Assembly: GCA_903838055.1 (NCBI GenBank)
Contig: CAILWV010000006.1
Span: 1 to 64,000, forward strand
Reading direction: 5' to 3'
Source of the DNA: an uncultured Bacteroidota bacterium
GTDB taxonomy: Bacteria; Bacteroidota; Bacteroidia; Flavobacteriales; Flavobacteriaceae
DNA: 64,000 bases
How positions within the stretch are numbered: position 1 is the stretch's first letter; each line of letters begins with the position of its first letter. Below the pieces are notes generated by a model. It saw only the letters and a program-made list of their open reading frames with translations, ran no database searches and had not been told where the DNA came from. Below, piece after piece: positions 35,895-45,527 of this stretch. A program made the position numbers and the translations under genes.

Positions 35895-38273
35895 AGGTTT
35901 GAAAACTAATTTTGTAGAAGTTGAAATAATCTCTTTTTTATTAATTTTCATTTTTCTGAATTTCCCATTATTATACATCCTAGCTTGATCGTTGTAATGC
36001 AAACTCATTGGATTTCCAGATTGCCCTGTTGGAAGGATGCTCACACTATTTTCTATATCCGAAAAATCAATAACCCTTCTTGTGGATGGGCCTCCTTTAA
36101 CCTCATACTTCCCATCTTCATTATAAAAAAACAACATGTTATTTATTACTTCATTGGTACCGCTTTCTTCAAAAGGTCCTACATCGAAGAAACTTCTAAG
36201 TGCAGCAATTTTCCCAATAGGATGTTGGTGCTCCAAAGTATGCACTTTACCCCAAGTCCAATTGCATTCATTAGTACCTAATTGGTTCTCAAGTGCTACA
36301 ATGGATTCTTTAAAGGATAGGATAAGAATATCTGTTTTGGATTCTCTTTTATTTTTCGTTCCAATATTATCCCACCACAAGGAATTCTCATTTTTACTTT
36401 GACCTTCAATAACTTGCTTCATAATATGGGTTGCCAAAAATGCTTTAAAATCATCTTTTCCCAACTCGTCTTGAAAGGTATTTTTTAAATAACAAGAGAT
36501 CCATTTATTGTAGATTGTTGGCGCAACATCTTGAATATTGTTAGATCCACTCCATTTTTTCAGAATTTCTAACGCTCCTTTTTCATTGGCATTCCAATTA
36601 TTGCTTGCAATAGATTTTGTCCAATTGGCAACTAGAGAAACTGCTGTTGCTGATGTATTGTCATTAATCATATTTTGAACGTCAGTACTTGTCCAATTAT
36701 TTTTAGGATTTAACAATCCATCAATTCTTTTAGCTCTATCTTTTGGCAAATAATAGCCCGGATACAAATAACCTCCAATAGACTCAGGTTGGTTATTAGC
36801 AGAATAAACATAATTCCAAATTGGATTAATTGCAGATGGGTTTTTAGAGAAATCAAGAAATTCTCTTTTGTCATCAATTCCATTTGCTCCATTCATAATG
36901 AAATTTCCATTTACCGATTTATCCAATTTATATAATTTTCCAGAGGTTATCCAAGCGATATTATTCTTAGCATCTCCATACATTATATTAAGTCCTGGCG
37001 CGGCAATAAGCGAAATTGCTTTATGAAAATTGTCTAATTTTTCTGAATGAGAAAGAGCGTAAACTGCTTCTAAAATTTGATTTTTTTGTTGAGTGTAAAT
37101 CCAAGACATTGCTACTGGTTTTTTAGTAGTCAATGTATTTAACAATCCATTCATAATAGGCCCGTGAATAGATTCTTTGATATTTAGTGTTACCGAAGTA
37201 CTGTCTTTTACCTTAATAATTTTCTTTCGGAAGTTGTAGTTTTTATACCCATCAACCGTTTTATATTGTTTGCTATTTAATGGATTTTCTTCTTCTTGAA
37301 ATAAATCTAAATCATCATTTTCAAACATGGTCAAGCCATAAGCATAGTTATGGTTATGTCCTAATAGTGGAAATGGAGCTCCTGCAAGATAGTAGCCGTA
37401 CATTTCATAATTTGGGGTAGTGATGTGTGCTTCATACCAAGTACAAGGTTGCGAAAACATTATGTGCGGATCATTTGCAAAAATTACTTTCCCATTTTTG
37501 GTCTTTTTAGCACCTATAACCCAGCTGTTACTTCCAATAAATGAAGGAATTGGAGAATTATCTAACAAACTTGCAATAGATTTTGATATTTCAGAATAGT
37601 CATTACTCTTTCCGTCATAACTTTTTAATTGTGTAGTTCCAAACGAGCCATCTATACCGAAATCTTTTAGATATTCCATTCCAAATTTATCACGTATATC
37701 TGTAAGTAAAGGATCTGTTTTTTGTGCCATGGCAAAACTGAAAGACATATATCCAAAAATATTATAGACATCCTTCAATGTGAATTTTTCTTTTTGCACT
37801 CCTAACAATTGAAATTCAATTGGAGTTTTTCCTTCTTGCAAATATTGATTAATTCCATCGACATATGCCATTGCCAAAATATATGTTTCGGAGTTTTTAT
37901 CAAGTTGAGCAATTGCTTTTTCAGAATTTTCATCAATCCCTAATCCTGCAAAAAACTGGTCGTTTTTAAGAGCTTTAGTTCCGAATAATTCGGATAATCG
38001 TCCTGGTGCAATTCGCCTTAGAAGTTCCATTTGCCATAATCTATCTTGCGCATGTACATATCCTAAAGCAACCATAGCATCTTTTTGGGTATCTGCATAA
38101 ATATGAGGCACTCCAAAATCATCAAAATAAACAGTAGTTTCTTTAGAAATATTTTTTAATATAATTTCACCTTCATAGTTAGGCTTAGTTGTTTGCAAAT
38201 AAACATAGAGTAATACAAATAGAAGTGCAATTATGGATAGGAAAATCAGGAAGATTCTTTTAATTTTTTTCAT
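35886..38273 (-). CDS. Penicillin acylase-family Ntn hydrolase
   Basis: This predicted 795-residue precursor is of the Ntn-hydrolase amidase type. The ATG at 38271-38273 is preferred, since a basic lead and membrane helix (MKKIKRIFLIFLSIIALLFVLLYVYLQ, in two parts) start there; another ATG lies at 38294. The autocatalytic cleavage site would be before Ser in FIGSNSWVIG, which becomes the N-terminal nucleophile of the beta chain. Relatives cleave acyl-homoserine lactones, beta-lactam side chains or other amides, so the substrate is open. It is likely periplasmic and anchored. Confidence 0.88.
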   Translation of the reverse strand: MKKIKRIFLIFLSIIALLFVLLYVYLQTTKPNYEGEIILKNISKETTVYFDDFGVPHIYADTQKDAMVALGYVHAQDRLWQMELLRRIAPGRLSELFGTKALKNDQFFAGLGIDENSEKAIAQLDKNSETYILAMAYVDGINQYLQEGKTPIEFQLLGVQKEKFTLKDVYNIFGYMSFSFAMAQKTDPLLTDIRDKFGMEYLKDFGIDGSFGTTQLKSYDGKSNDYSEISKSIASLLDNSPIPSFIGSNSWVIGAKKTKNGKVIFANDPHIMFSQPCTWYEAHITTPNYEMYGYYLAGAPFPLLGHNHNYAYGLTMFENDDLDLFQEEENPLNSKQYKTVDGYKNYNFRKKIIKVKDSTSVTLNIKESIHGPIMNGLLNTLTTKKPVAMSWIYTQQKNQILEAVYALSHSEKLDNFHKAISLIAAPGLNIMYGDAKNNIAWITSGKLYKLDKSVNGNFIMNGANGIDDKREFLDFSKNPSAINPIWNYVYSANNQPESIGGYLYPGYYLPKDRAKRIDGLLNPKNNWTSTDVQNMINDNTSATAVSLVANWTKSIASNNWNANEKGALEILKKWSGSNNIQDVAPTIYNKWISCYLKNTFQDELGKDDFKAFLATHIMKQVIEGQSKNENSLWWDNIGTKNKRESKTDILILSFKESIVALENQLGTNECNWTWGKVHTLEHQHPIGKIAALRSFFDVGPFEESGTNEVINNMLFFYNEDGKYEVKGGPSTRRVIDFSDIENSVSILPTGQSGNPMSLHYNDQARMYNNGKFRKMKINKKEIISTSTKLVFKPKK

Positions 38274-38441
38274 TGAAAAGGAATTGATTTTCAAATTTAT
38301 AAAATAATAAGGAATGTTGATGTAAAATCGGAAGTTATATCATACATCAATTACACAATTTACAAAAAATTCATCTGCCTAAAACACAAAAAAATAATAT
38401 GGAAAATAGTATTAAATCAACTTTTGATGAAAAAAATATTT

Positions 38442-39521
38442 TTAAGATTTGAAAACCACTTCAGGCTCTTGTTGGCTTAAGCAATGAAAACTTCCTAACC
38501 CCCAGATAATATCAGTTGAATCAATACCTATCACTTTACGAGAATGAAAACAATTCTGTAATATATCCAAAGCTTTCACATCATTTTTGTCATCTCTGAA
38601 AGTTGGTACAATTACTTTTTCATTTGCAATGTAGAAATTAGCATAGGAAGCTGGTAAAATTTGATCTTCAAAAATAACAGGTTTTGGCATTGGCAGTTCA
38701 ATTACATTCAATTGTTTACCATTTTCTAAACGCATATTATTTAGCAGATGAAGATTTTCTTGCAAAATAGAATGATTTTCGTCATTTTTATTTTCTTCAA
38801 CAACAGTAATCACAGTATCTTCATTTACAAATCGGGTGATATCGTCAATATGGCCGTCGGTATCATCTCCAATTATTCCGTCATTTACCCATAATATATG
38901 ATTCACTCCATAGTAATCTGACAAGTATTTTTCTATTTGGTCTTGATTCAATTGCGGATTCCGATTAGGATTTAACAAACATGCCTTTGATGTTAGTAAA
39001 GTTCCTTTTCCGTTAAATTCTACACTACCTCCTTCCATCACTATTTGAGGATGAAAAACTGGCAAACCTAATTCTTTTCCAATTAATGTAGGAATTACAT
39101 CATCCAAATCAAAAGGAGGATATTTATTTCCCCATGCATTATAACCCCAATCTACGATTGCTTTTTCATTAGAATTATGATTCAATAAAAATGAAGGTCC
39201 ATGATCACGACACCAAGCATCATTTGTTGGATGGATATAAAAAGTAATTTGACTTATTAAAAAATCTAAATTGGAACTTTTATTTGCATAAACACAAGTT
39301 CGTAATTGCGTTAATGCAAATAATTTCATTGATTCATCAATCACATTGACACAAACTTTTTGATTTTCTGCAACTTGCAAAATAAATTCACAATATGGAT
39401 TGTAAATAGTTTGTATTTTTCCAGGCCATGATTCTTCTTTATGAGGCCATGAAAGCCATAGAGCCCTTTGTGAGGCAAATTCTGCTGGAAAATAAAATCC
39501 TAATTCTTTAGGTGTTTGCAT
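38442..39521 (-). CDS. aguA: Agmatine deiminase
   Basis: AguA converts agmatine to N-carbamoylputrescine and ammonia. It has 359 residues of the peptidyl-arginine-deiminase fold. NDAWCRDHGPSF, the GGSVEFNGKGT motif and the catalytic Cys region GSFHCLSQQEP near the C-terminus are all present. It lies nine bases after aguB. The pair forms the two-step agmatine-to-putrescine route of polyamine synthesis. Confidence 0.94.
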   Translation of the reverse strand: MQTPKELGFYFPAEFASQRALWLSWPHKEESWPGKIQTIYNPYCEFILQVAENQKVCVNVIDESMKLFALTQLRTCVYANKSSNLDFLISQITFYIHPTNDAWCRDHGPSFLLNHNSNEKAIVDWGYNAWGNKYPPFDLDDVIPTLIGKELGLPVFHPQIVMEGGSVEFNGKGTLLTSKACLLNPNRNPQLNQDQIEKYLSDYYGVNHILWVNDGIIGDDTDGHIDDITRFVNEDTVITVVEENKNDENHSILQENLHLLNNMRLENGKQLNVIELPMPKPVIFEDQILPASYANFYIANEKVIVPTFRDDKNDVKALDILQNCFHSRKVIGIDSTDIIWGLGSFHCLSQQEPEVVFKS

Positions 39522-39530
39522 GGGTAACTA

Positions 39531-40406
39531 TTATTCTTCGTCAATAAATCGTTTTGTAATTGGCAAATAACTATCTATTCTTCTATCTCGAAGGAAAGGC
39601 CAATGCATTCTAAAATAGTTGGATTCTTTAAGATTTATATTGGTTACGGTAGTTTCTTCATTTTCGTGAGAAGCCAAATAAAGTAATTTTCCTTGTGCAT
39701 TAGTAACGAAACTTCCTCCCCAAAACTTCATTGCTCCATCTTGTTCAAATCCTACTCGGTTTACACTTACTACCGGAACGCCATTTGCAACAGCATGAGA
39801 ACGTTGGATAGTTTGCCAAGCATTATATTGGTCTTTATTAGTTTCCTCATCTTGATCGGTTGCCCAGCCAATTGCAGTTGGATAAAATAATATTTCGGCT
39901 CCCATTAAAGAAGTTATTCTTGCCGCCTCAGGATACCATTGGTCCCAACAAATTAACACTCCAATTTTAGCAAACTTAGTTTGAAACACTTTATAGCCTA
40001 AATCACCTGGGGTAAAATAGAATTTTTCATAAAAAGACGGATCGTCAGGAATGTGCATTTTACGGTATTTTCCTAAATAGGATCCATCGGCATCAATAAC
40101 TGCAGTAGTATTGTGGTATAATCCTTCGGCTCTTTTTTCAAATAAAGAAGCAATGATAACAACACCCAGTTCTTTGGCTAACAAACTCATAATATCAGTT
40201 GTCGGCCCCGGAATTGTTTCGGCTAATTGAAAATTATCGTAATCTTCAACATCACAAAAATACAAAGAAGTGAAAAGTTCTTGCAAACAAATAATCTGTG
40301 CTCCTTTTGCAGCAGCATTTCGTATTTCTTTTTTTGCTTTTTCAATATTGGATTTTACGTCTTTGGAACAAGACATTTGTACCAATCCTATTTGTACGTT
40401 TGTCAT
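39531..40406 (-). CDS. aguB: N-carbamoylputrescine amidase
   Basis: AguB hydrolyses N-carbamoylputrescine to putrescine, CO2 and ammonia. It has 291 residues of the nitrilase superfamily. The Glu-Lys-Cys triad appears as QELF, KYRKMHIPDD and LICWDQWYPEAAR. The bridging HIPDDPSFYEKFYFTPGD and the C-terminal RRIDSY are typical of AguB. It is the first gene of the aguBA operon; a TAACTTTG box (complement 40424-40431) lies about 20 bases ahead of its start. Confidence 0.94.
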   Translation of the reverse strand: MTNVQIGLVQMSCSKDVKSNIEKAKKEIRNAAAKGAQIICLQELFTSLYFCDVEDYDNFQLAETIPGPTTDIMSLLAKELGVVIIASLFEKRAEGLYHNTTAVIDADGSYLGKYRKMHIPDDPSFYEKFYFTPGDLGYKVFQTKFAKIGVLICWDQWYPEAARITSLMGAEILFYPTAIGWATDQDEETNKDQYNAWQTIQRSHAVANGVPVVSVNRVGFEQDGAMKFWGGSFVTNAQGKLLYLASHENEETTVTNINLKESNYFRMHWPFLRDRRIDSYLPITKRFIDEE

Positions 40407-40492
40407 TTTATTTATTTTTTTGGCAAAGTTAGTGTTTAATGTAAATTTTTGAAACTATTTTTTTATTATCTAATTTCATTTTCAGCATAAAA

Positions 40493-40522
40493 AAAATGGC
40501 TTGAAAATTACAAGCCATTTTT
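40493..40522. terminator. Terminator after the T9SS metallopeptidase
   Basis: AAAATGGCTTG / CAAGCCATTTT encloses a seven-base loop, flanked by A and T runs. It lies between the stop of the gene at 40541-42610 and aguB, which follows on the same strand. Confidence 0.85.
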
Positions 40523-40540
40523 TATGTATTTATTTTGAAA

Positions 40541-42610
40541 TTATTCTTTAATAAACTTGTAACTTGATTTAGAGGAATTGAAATAAATAGTATAAACTCC
40601 ATTAGAAAGTTTAGAAACATCAATTTTTTCCTCATTAGAATTAATTGGTTTTTCCATTATTTTTTGCCCTAAAATAGAATAAATTATAATGCTTTCAGTT
40701 GAATCAAATTCTCCTTTAATTGTAATTTGATTTTTCGCTGGATTAGGATAAATAACTACACTTTCTTTTACATTTTGAGCTACAGCTAAATTTGGTGTTA
40801 CTACTAAATTAAATCCGCAATTTACTGATGTTCCTAAAGTAGCAGTCATCGTTACAGGATATGTTCCAGGAGAAAGTACTGAACCTACTGCAGGTGACTG
40901 TGTTACTACAGCAGCACAATTAGCACTTATTGCATTAGATAAGTTAGAAAAATTTGGAACTGTATAAACGTTATTTGAATCTGCTGAAACCGTTTGATCA
41001 GCTGGACAATTAATTTTCAATGCTACCGCTGCCATTGCATATCCTGCAGCATTGAACTTATCAGTCATTGTTTGAATATCTGCACAAGGATAATTCATGT
41101 TTATTGCTGCTTGTCTTACTGCAACTGCAGCTGTTTTTTGGTTAGATGTACTATTGGTTAAAGCCAAACCTTCAATAAAAGCTTTATCCATTTTTGTCTT
41201 ACCAATGACATCATAAATTTTCATTAATGCAGTTGCCCATATTTGGCCGTAAGTATGAATTTCGGTATAGGTTGAACCCGTTTGCGGATAGGTTCTAGTA
41301 TAATTAGTTACTCTGCCACCCCACCATTCATTATGTCCATCCCAACTAAAAACCCAATTGTATGCTGGTTCCGTTGAAGTCCATTGGTTTAAACTTCTGC
41401 TATGAGAAACTGCCCAATAATCACCATTCCCTTCTCCTAAACCGGTAGAACTTGAAGCATGACCACCAGTAATCCAATCATGAATTCCGTGACCCATTTC
41501 ATGCAAAATAACATCAGCATCTTCAGCATCATCTACACCACCTTCACCAAAAACTAAAGTTCCTCCTGTGTAATAGGAATTATCGGCTCCATTATCTCCT
41601 GAAGGATCAAAATACAACACACCTGAATTTGTCAATGGAACACATGGAATTCCTAAAGTGGTATTAATATATCGTAAACTTTTATCTAAATTATAAAATG
41701 CATTCGCAGCCTCAAAAGCATCATTTTCTCTGTCATACAAAAAATTCGGAGAAGTTTGAGTAAACAATCCTTTACTTGGAGCCTCTAAATCTTGAATTTC
41801 CACAAAGGAGCTCTTTAATTTATATATTCCTGCAGTTAAATCAATTTCAGGAAGTGTAACCAAAGTTCTAGTAGCATCTAAATCGGTATTCGTAGCATCA
41901 TTATTATCTACATAATTACCTGCATATGCAACATGTGCCTGAGAAAGTGGATCAGGGTTGTAAACCATTGCAGTTCCAGAAACAAAAGAATTAGGAGAGG
42001 CAACTTTATTGTTTAATACTGTTTTTTTAGAAGCAACTTTTTTGCTTTTTTTCTCTTTTTTATGATGGTAAACTGCAACATCCGTTTTGCTTAATACCGA
42101 ACCTGTTTTAGCATCAATCATCACTTCCCAACTTCCTGACATGTCAAATGCGTTGGTAACAACTCTATAAACCAAAATGGTATTTTGTTCTTTTTTCAAT
42201 ACACAAAGTTTTGATTCTTGGTGTGTTATTGCTCCTTTAAAATTTAAAGCAGAATTTGAAATTGATACTGCAGTTGCTTCTGTAATAGAAGGATTTGTAT
42301 CAATATTTGCAATAGTTGAATCGTAATTATTTGAAGAATAAGTAACTTCATTTCCGTTTGCAAAATTCACTACTATTTCCGAATCATAAACCGGAACCTC
42401 ATTAAGCATTTGTTGAAAACGTAAGGTTTCACCTGCTAATCCTTTTCTAACAAAAGTTAGTTTAAAAGTATGATAAGGTTGAATATTTAGTTCTTTTGAG
42501 TGTTCACTTATCCAACTTCTTGCTGCGGTTTCTTTATCAGAAACTTGTGCAATTGCAGTATTTCCTATTGTAATAAAAAACAATACTAATGCTTGTAATT
42601 TTAATTTCAT
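40541..42610 (-). CDS. Secreted M36/M4-like metallopeptidase with T9SS domain
   Basis: This 689-residue preproprotein has a signal peptide (MKLKLQALVLFFITIGNTAIAQ). An N-terminal propeptide (FTP/PepSY type, about 25-170) is followed by a zinc-metallopeptidase domain. The zinc site is HEMGH with a downstream GEGNGDYWA, the pattern of fungalysin-like (M36) enzymes rather than the ENxxE of thermolysin. A HYR/Ig-like domain (INCPADQTVSADS) follows. The last 80 residues are a T9SS sorting domain (VIYPNPAKNQITI, ending SYKFIKE). It is probably an extracellular protease activated by loss of its propeptide. Confidence 0.9.
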   Translation of the reverse strand: MKLKLQALVLFFITIGNTAIAQVSDKETAARSWISEHSKELNIQPYHTFKLTFVRKGLAGETLRFQQMLNEVPVYDSEIVVNFANGNEVTYSSNNYDSTIANIDTNPSITEATAVSISNSALNFKGAITHQESKLCVLKKEQNTILVYRVVTNAFDMSGSWEVMIDAKTGSVLSKTDVAVYHHKKEKKSKKVASKKTVLNNKVASPNSFVSGTAMVYNPDPLSQAHVAYAGNYVDNNDATNTDLDATRTLVTLPEIDLTAGIYKLKSSFVEIQDLEAPSKGLFTQTSPNFLYDRENDAFEAANAFYNLDKSLRYINTTLGIPCVPLTNSGVLYFDPSGDNGADNSYYTGGTLVFGEGGVDDAEDADVILHEMGHGIHDWITGGHASSSTGLGEGNGDYWAVSHSRSLNQWTSTEPAYNWVFSWDGHNEWWGGRVTNYTRTYPQTGSTYTEIHTYGQIWATALMKIYDVIGKTKMDKAFIEGLALTNSTSNQKTAAVAVRQAAINMNYPCADIQTMTDKFNAAGYAMAAVALKINCPADQTVSADSNNVYTVPNFSNLSNAISANCAAVVTQSPAVGSVLSPGTYPVTMTATLGTSVNCGFNLVVTPNLAVAQNVKESVVIYPNPAKNQITIKGEFDSTESIIIYSILGQKIMEKPINSNEEKIDVSKLSNGVYTIYFNSSKSSYKFIKE

Positions 42611-42676
42611 ATTTTTTGTTATTTTTTAATTATCAATCAGTTACAAATAAAACCAATTTTGTTGAATTATAAAAAT

Positions 42677-43957
42677 TTATTTACTGCAGGCTTTAATACC
42701 CTGCTTCAACATTTGACCAAAATCATACATATCTTCATAGGAAGTGTATAATGGTACAGGTGCTAATCGAATAACATTAGGTTCTCGCCAATCGGTGATA
42801 ACACCATTTTTCATCAAATAATCAAATAGACTTCGGCCTTCACCATGCAAGAAAACAGATAATTGACATGCTCTTTCTTCTTGATTGGAAGGGGTTATTA
42901 TTTCGAAAGTACTCGCTACTTCTTTATCAATTTCATGAAGAATGAATTCTAAATAGGATGTGATTTGATTTCTTTTATTGATTAGTTTCTCCATTCCTAT
43001 TTCAGCAAACATATCTACAGATGCTAGGTAAGGTGCTAATGAAAGAATAGGAAGATTACTAATTTGCCAACCGTCGGCACCGTGAACTGGATCAAAATTT
43101 GGTTCCATCTTGAAACGACGTTCTTTATTATGTCCCCACCAACCTGCAAAGCGAGGTAGGTTTGTTTGATGGTGTTTTTCATGAACGAAACAACCAGAAG
43201 CATTTCCAGGTCCAGAATTCATGTATTTGTAGGAACACCAAGCAGCAAAATCAACATTCCAATCGTGGAGATCTAATTTAATATTTCCAGCAGCATGTGC
43301 TAAATCAAATCCTACGTTTGCACCTACTTTATGCCCGGCTTCTGTAATAGTTTTCATATCAAAAACTTGTCCGGTGTAATAGTTGACACCTCCAAACATT
43401 ACTAAAGCCAATTCATCTCCTACTTCTTCAATTTTAGAAAGAATATCTTCTAATCGAATATTGTGTTCTCCTTCTCGTCTTTTAATTTCAATTATTGCAT
43501 CACTAGGATTAAAACCGTGGTGGTTGACCTGTGATTGGAACATATATTGATCTGAAGGGAATGCTTTTTCTTCGCAAATGATTTTATATCGCGTTGCATT
43601 TGGACGATAAAAAGAAACCATTAATAAGTGTAAATTAACGGTCAAGGTATTCATTACTGCTACTTCCGAAGGCTTTGCGCCAACTATTTTGCTTAACGGA
43701 TTTGCGAAACGTTCTTGGTAATCCCACCAAGGTTTATCTGCATAAAAATGACCTTCAACTGCTAGATTTGCCCAATCGTTCATTACTTCATCTACATAAG
43801 ATTTAGTTCGTTTAGGCTGCAATCCTAAGGAATTTCCCGTGAAGTAAATAACATTTTTCCCATTGTGTTGTGGGAAGATGAATTCATTTCTATAAGATTT
43901 TAATTCATCTTGAGCATCTAGATTTTGTGCGTATTCGCGAGTATTTTGAAAAGTCAT
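42677..43957 (-). CDS. kynU: Kynureninase
   Basis: Kynureninase is the PLP enzyme that cleaves (3-hydroxy)kynurenine to (3-hydroxy)anthranilate and alanine. It has 426 residues, the normal length. The PLP lysine lies in CSYKYMNSGPG, and NSLGLQPKRTKSYVDE plus FAGWWGHNKERRF are family blocks. It is transcribed from upstream of 43957. kmo lies 7.6 kb away on the same strand. No 3-hydroxyanthranilate dioxygenase is in the window. Confidence 0.95.
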   Translation of the reverse strand: MTFQNTREYAQNLDAQDELKSYRNEFIFPQHNGKNVIYFTGNSLGLQPKRTKSYVDEVMNDWANLAVEGHFYADKPWWDYQERFANPLSKIVGAKPSEVAVMNTLTVNLHLLMVSFYRPNATRYKIICEEKAFPSDQYMFQSQVNHHGFNPSDAIIEIKRREGEHNIRLEDILSKIEEVGDELALVMFGGVNYYTGQVFDMKTITEAGHKVGANVGFDLAHAAGNIKLDLHDWNVDFAAWCSYKYMNSGPGNASGCFVHEKHHQTNLPRFAGWWGHNKERRFKMEPNFDPVHGADGWQISNLPILSLAPYLASVDMFAEIGMEKLINKRNQITSYLEFILHEIDKEVASTFEIITPSNQEERACQLSVFLHGEGRSLFDYLMKNGVITDWREPNVIRLAPVPLYTSYEDMYDFGQMLKQGIKACSK

Positions 43958-44063
43958 TTTGTATGTTTATTTTTTTTTTGACGGAGAAGAACTTATTTAT
44001 TCCCTATCGAGGTGTAAATATATTGAAAAAAAATATAGGTACAAAGGGTTTCGGTTTTGGCTT

Positions 44064-44096
44064 ATCTAGGGAAATTTTACTTTCATACACCTAGAT
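44064..44096 (+). repeat. Inverted repeat ahead of structured repeat A
   Basis: ATCTAGG (44064-44070) and CCTAGAT (44090-44096) can form a 7-bp stem with a 19-base loop, directly before structured repeat A. The 43958-44318 gap holds this pair, repeat A and a terminator, but no gene. Confidence 0.4.
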
Positions 44097-44102
44097 TGTT
44101 TA

Positions 44103-44202
44103 TAGCCCCGATTGAACCGATAGCTCTTGTGGAGGCACGGAACAAGACTAAAGGTGAAAGCGGGAATTGGATTTGTTAAAATGCACGAGACATTCGCTTC
44201 TA
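44103..44202 (+). repeat. Structured repeat, copy A (Flavo-1-like?)
   Basis: TAGCCCCGAT (44103-44112) opens the element. A hairpin TCTTGT / ACAAGA (44125-44130, 44142-44147) follows, then AGCGGGAA (44159-44166), a TTTGTTAAAATGC link and ATTCGCTTCTA (44192-44202). The outer CCCG / CGGG pairing encloses the hairpin. Copies B and C share the same order and spacing. The element sits between kynU and queA, on the opposite strand to both. A match to the Rfam Flavo-1 motif is my recollection only. Confidence 0.75.
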
Positions 44203-44263
44203 CTAGTAAAATAAATTAAATGTAATTTTCACCACTTCCTTGCCCCTAGATAGGATGGAAAAG

Positions 44264-44297
44264 AAAAAAATCTCACCATTGCTGATGAGATTTTTTT
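44264..44297 (-). terminator. Terminator after queA
   Basis: AAAAAATCTCA / TGAGATTTTTT with a ten-base loop sits directly after the queA stop on the minus strand. Confidence 0.85.
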
Positions 44298-44318
44298 GTG
44301 TTTATATTTCTGAAGAAA

Positions 44319-45368
44319 TTATAGAATCAACATAGCGTCGCCATAAGAATAAAATTTATATTCTTCCTTGATTGCTTCTTCATATGCTTTTTTCATTAAA
44401 TCGTGACCGCAGAATGCTGAAATCATCATTAATAAAGTTGATTTTGGAGTATGAAAATTCGTAATCATAGCATCGGCAATACTGAAATCGTGAGGAGGAA
44501 AAATGAATTTATTTGTCCAACCATCAAACGGATTTAGGGTACGTTGCGATGAAACCGAACTTTCAATGGCACGCATAGAAGTAGTTCCTACAACACAAAT
44601 TTTCTTTTTGTTTGCTTTGGCACTATTCACAATATCACATGCTTTTTGAGTGATTTTTAATTCTTCGGAATCCATTTTATGTTTAGATAAATCTTCCACC
44701 TCAACCGGATTAAAAGTCCCTAAACCTACGTGAAGAGTAACTTCGGCAAATTCAACTCCTTTTATTTCCAATCGTTTTAAAAGATGTTTAGAGAAGTGTA
44801 AACCTGCGGTTGGTGCGGCTACAGCTCCTTCTTCTTTTGCATAAATTGTTTGATAACGCTCAGCATCTTCTGGTGTTACTTCACGATTTATATATTTTGG
44901 AATTGGTGTTTCTCCAAGTTCGGTTAATTTATTACGAAACTCTTCATAAGACCCGTCATAAAGAAAACGTAAGGTTCTACCGCGAGAAGTAGTGTTATCA
45001 ATTACCTCAGCAACTAAAGAATCATCATCCCCAAAATATAATTTATTTCCGATTCTTATTTTTCGAGCTGGATCTACCAATACATCCCAAAGGCGTTGTT
45101 CAGCATTTAATTCTCTTAATAAGAAAACTTCGATACGAGCACCTGTTTTTTCTTTGTTTCCAAACATACGAGCTGGAAAAACTTTAGTATTGTTCAAAAC
45201 CATAACATCACCATCGCCAAAATAATCGATAACGTCTTTGAACATTTTGTGTTCTATAGTTCCTTTTTTTCTATCGATTACCATTAAACGAGATTCGTCA
45301 CGGTTTTCTGCTGGAAATTCAGCAAGTAATTCTGTTGGAAGATTGAATTGAAAATGAGATAATTTCAT
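44319..45368 (-). CDS. queA: S-adenosylmethionine:tRNA ribosyltransferase-isomerase
   Basis: QueA transfers the ribosyl part of SAM to preQ1 in tRNA, making epoxyqueuosine. It has 349 residues. [28 protein letters not shown] is the typical N-terminal block (in two parts). [28 protein letters not shown] and [19 protein letters not shown] blocks are present. It has its own well-formed promoter at 45439-45470 and its own terminator, so it is a single-gene unit despite aroA lying upstream on the same strand. Confidence 0.96.
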   Translation of the reverse strand: MKLSHFQFNLPTELLAEFPAENRDESRLMVIDRKKGTIEHKMFKDVIDYFGDGDVMVLNNTKVFPARMFGNKEKTGARIEVFLLRELNAEQRLWDVLVDPARKIRIGNKLYFGDDDSLVAEVIDNTTSRGRTLRFLYDGSYEEFRNKLTELGETPIPKYINREVTPEDAERYQTIYAKEEGAVAAPTAGLHFSKHLLKRLEIKGVEFAEVTLHVGLGTFNPVEVEDLSKHKMDSEELKITQKACDIVNSAKANKKKICVVGTTSMRAIESSVSSQRTLNPFDGWTNKFIFPPHDFSIADAMITNFHTPKSTLLMMISAFCGHDLMKKAYEEAIKEEYKFYSYGDAMLIL

Positions 45369-45438
45369 TTAAAAAGAGTTTAAAGTTTAAAAGTTTAAAG
45401 TTCATGGCTGTTTACCGTTGACTTTAAAAATCAGTTGG

Positions 45439-45470
45439 CAAATATACGATTGTGAGATAGGCGTTGTCAA
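45439..45470 (-). promoter_or_regulatory. Promoter of queA
   Basis: On the minus strand TTGACA (TTG complement 45468-45470) is followed by 21 bases and TATATTTG (complement 45439-45446). Both elements match the flavobacterial consensus. The start point would be about 60-70 bases before the queA ATG. Confidence 0.65.
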
Positions 45471-45527
45471 GTGTTTTGCTGTTTATTTTTATTTAAGTTG
45501 CTAAGACACTGAGTTGCTTAGGTTATT

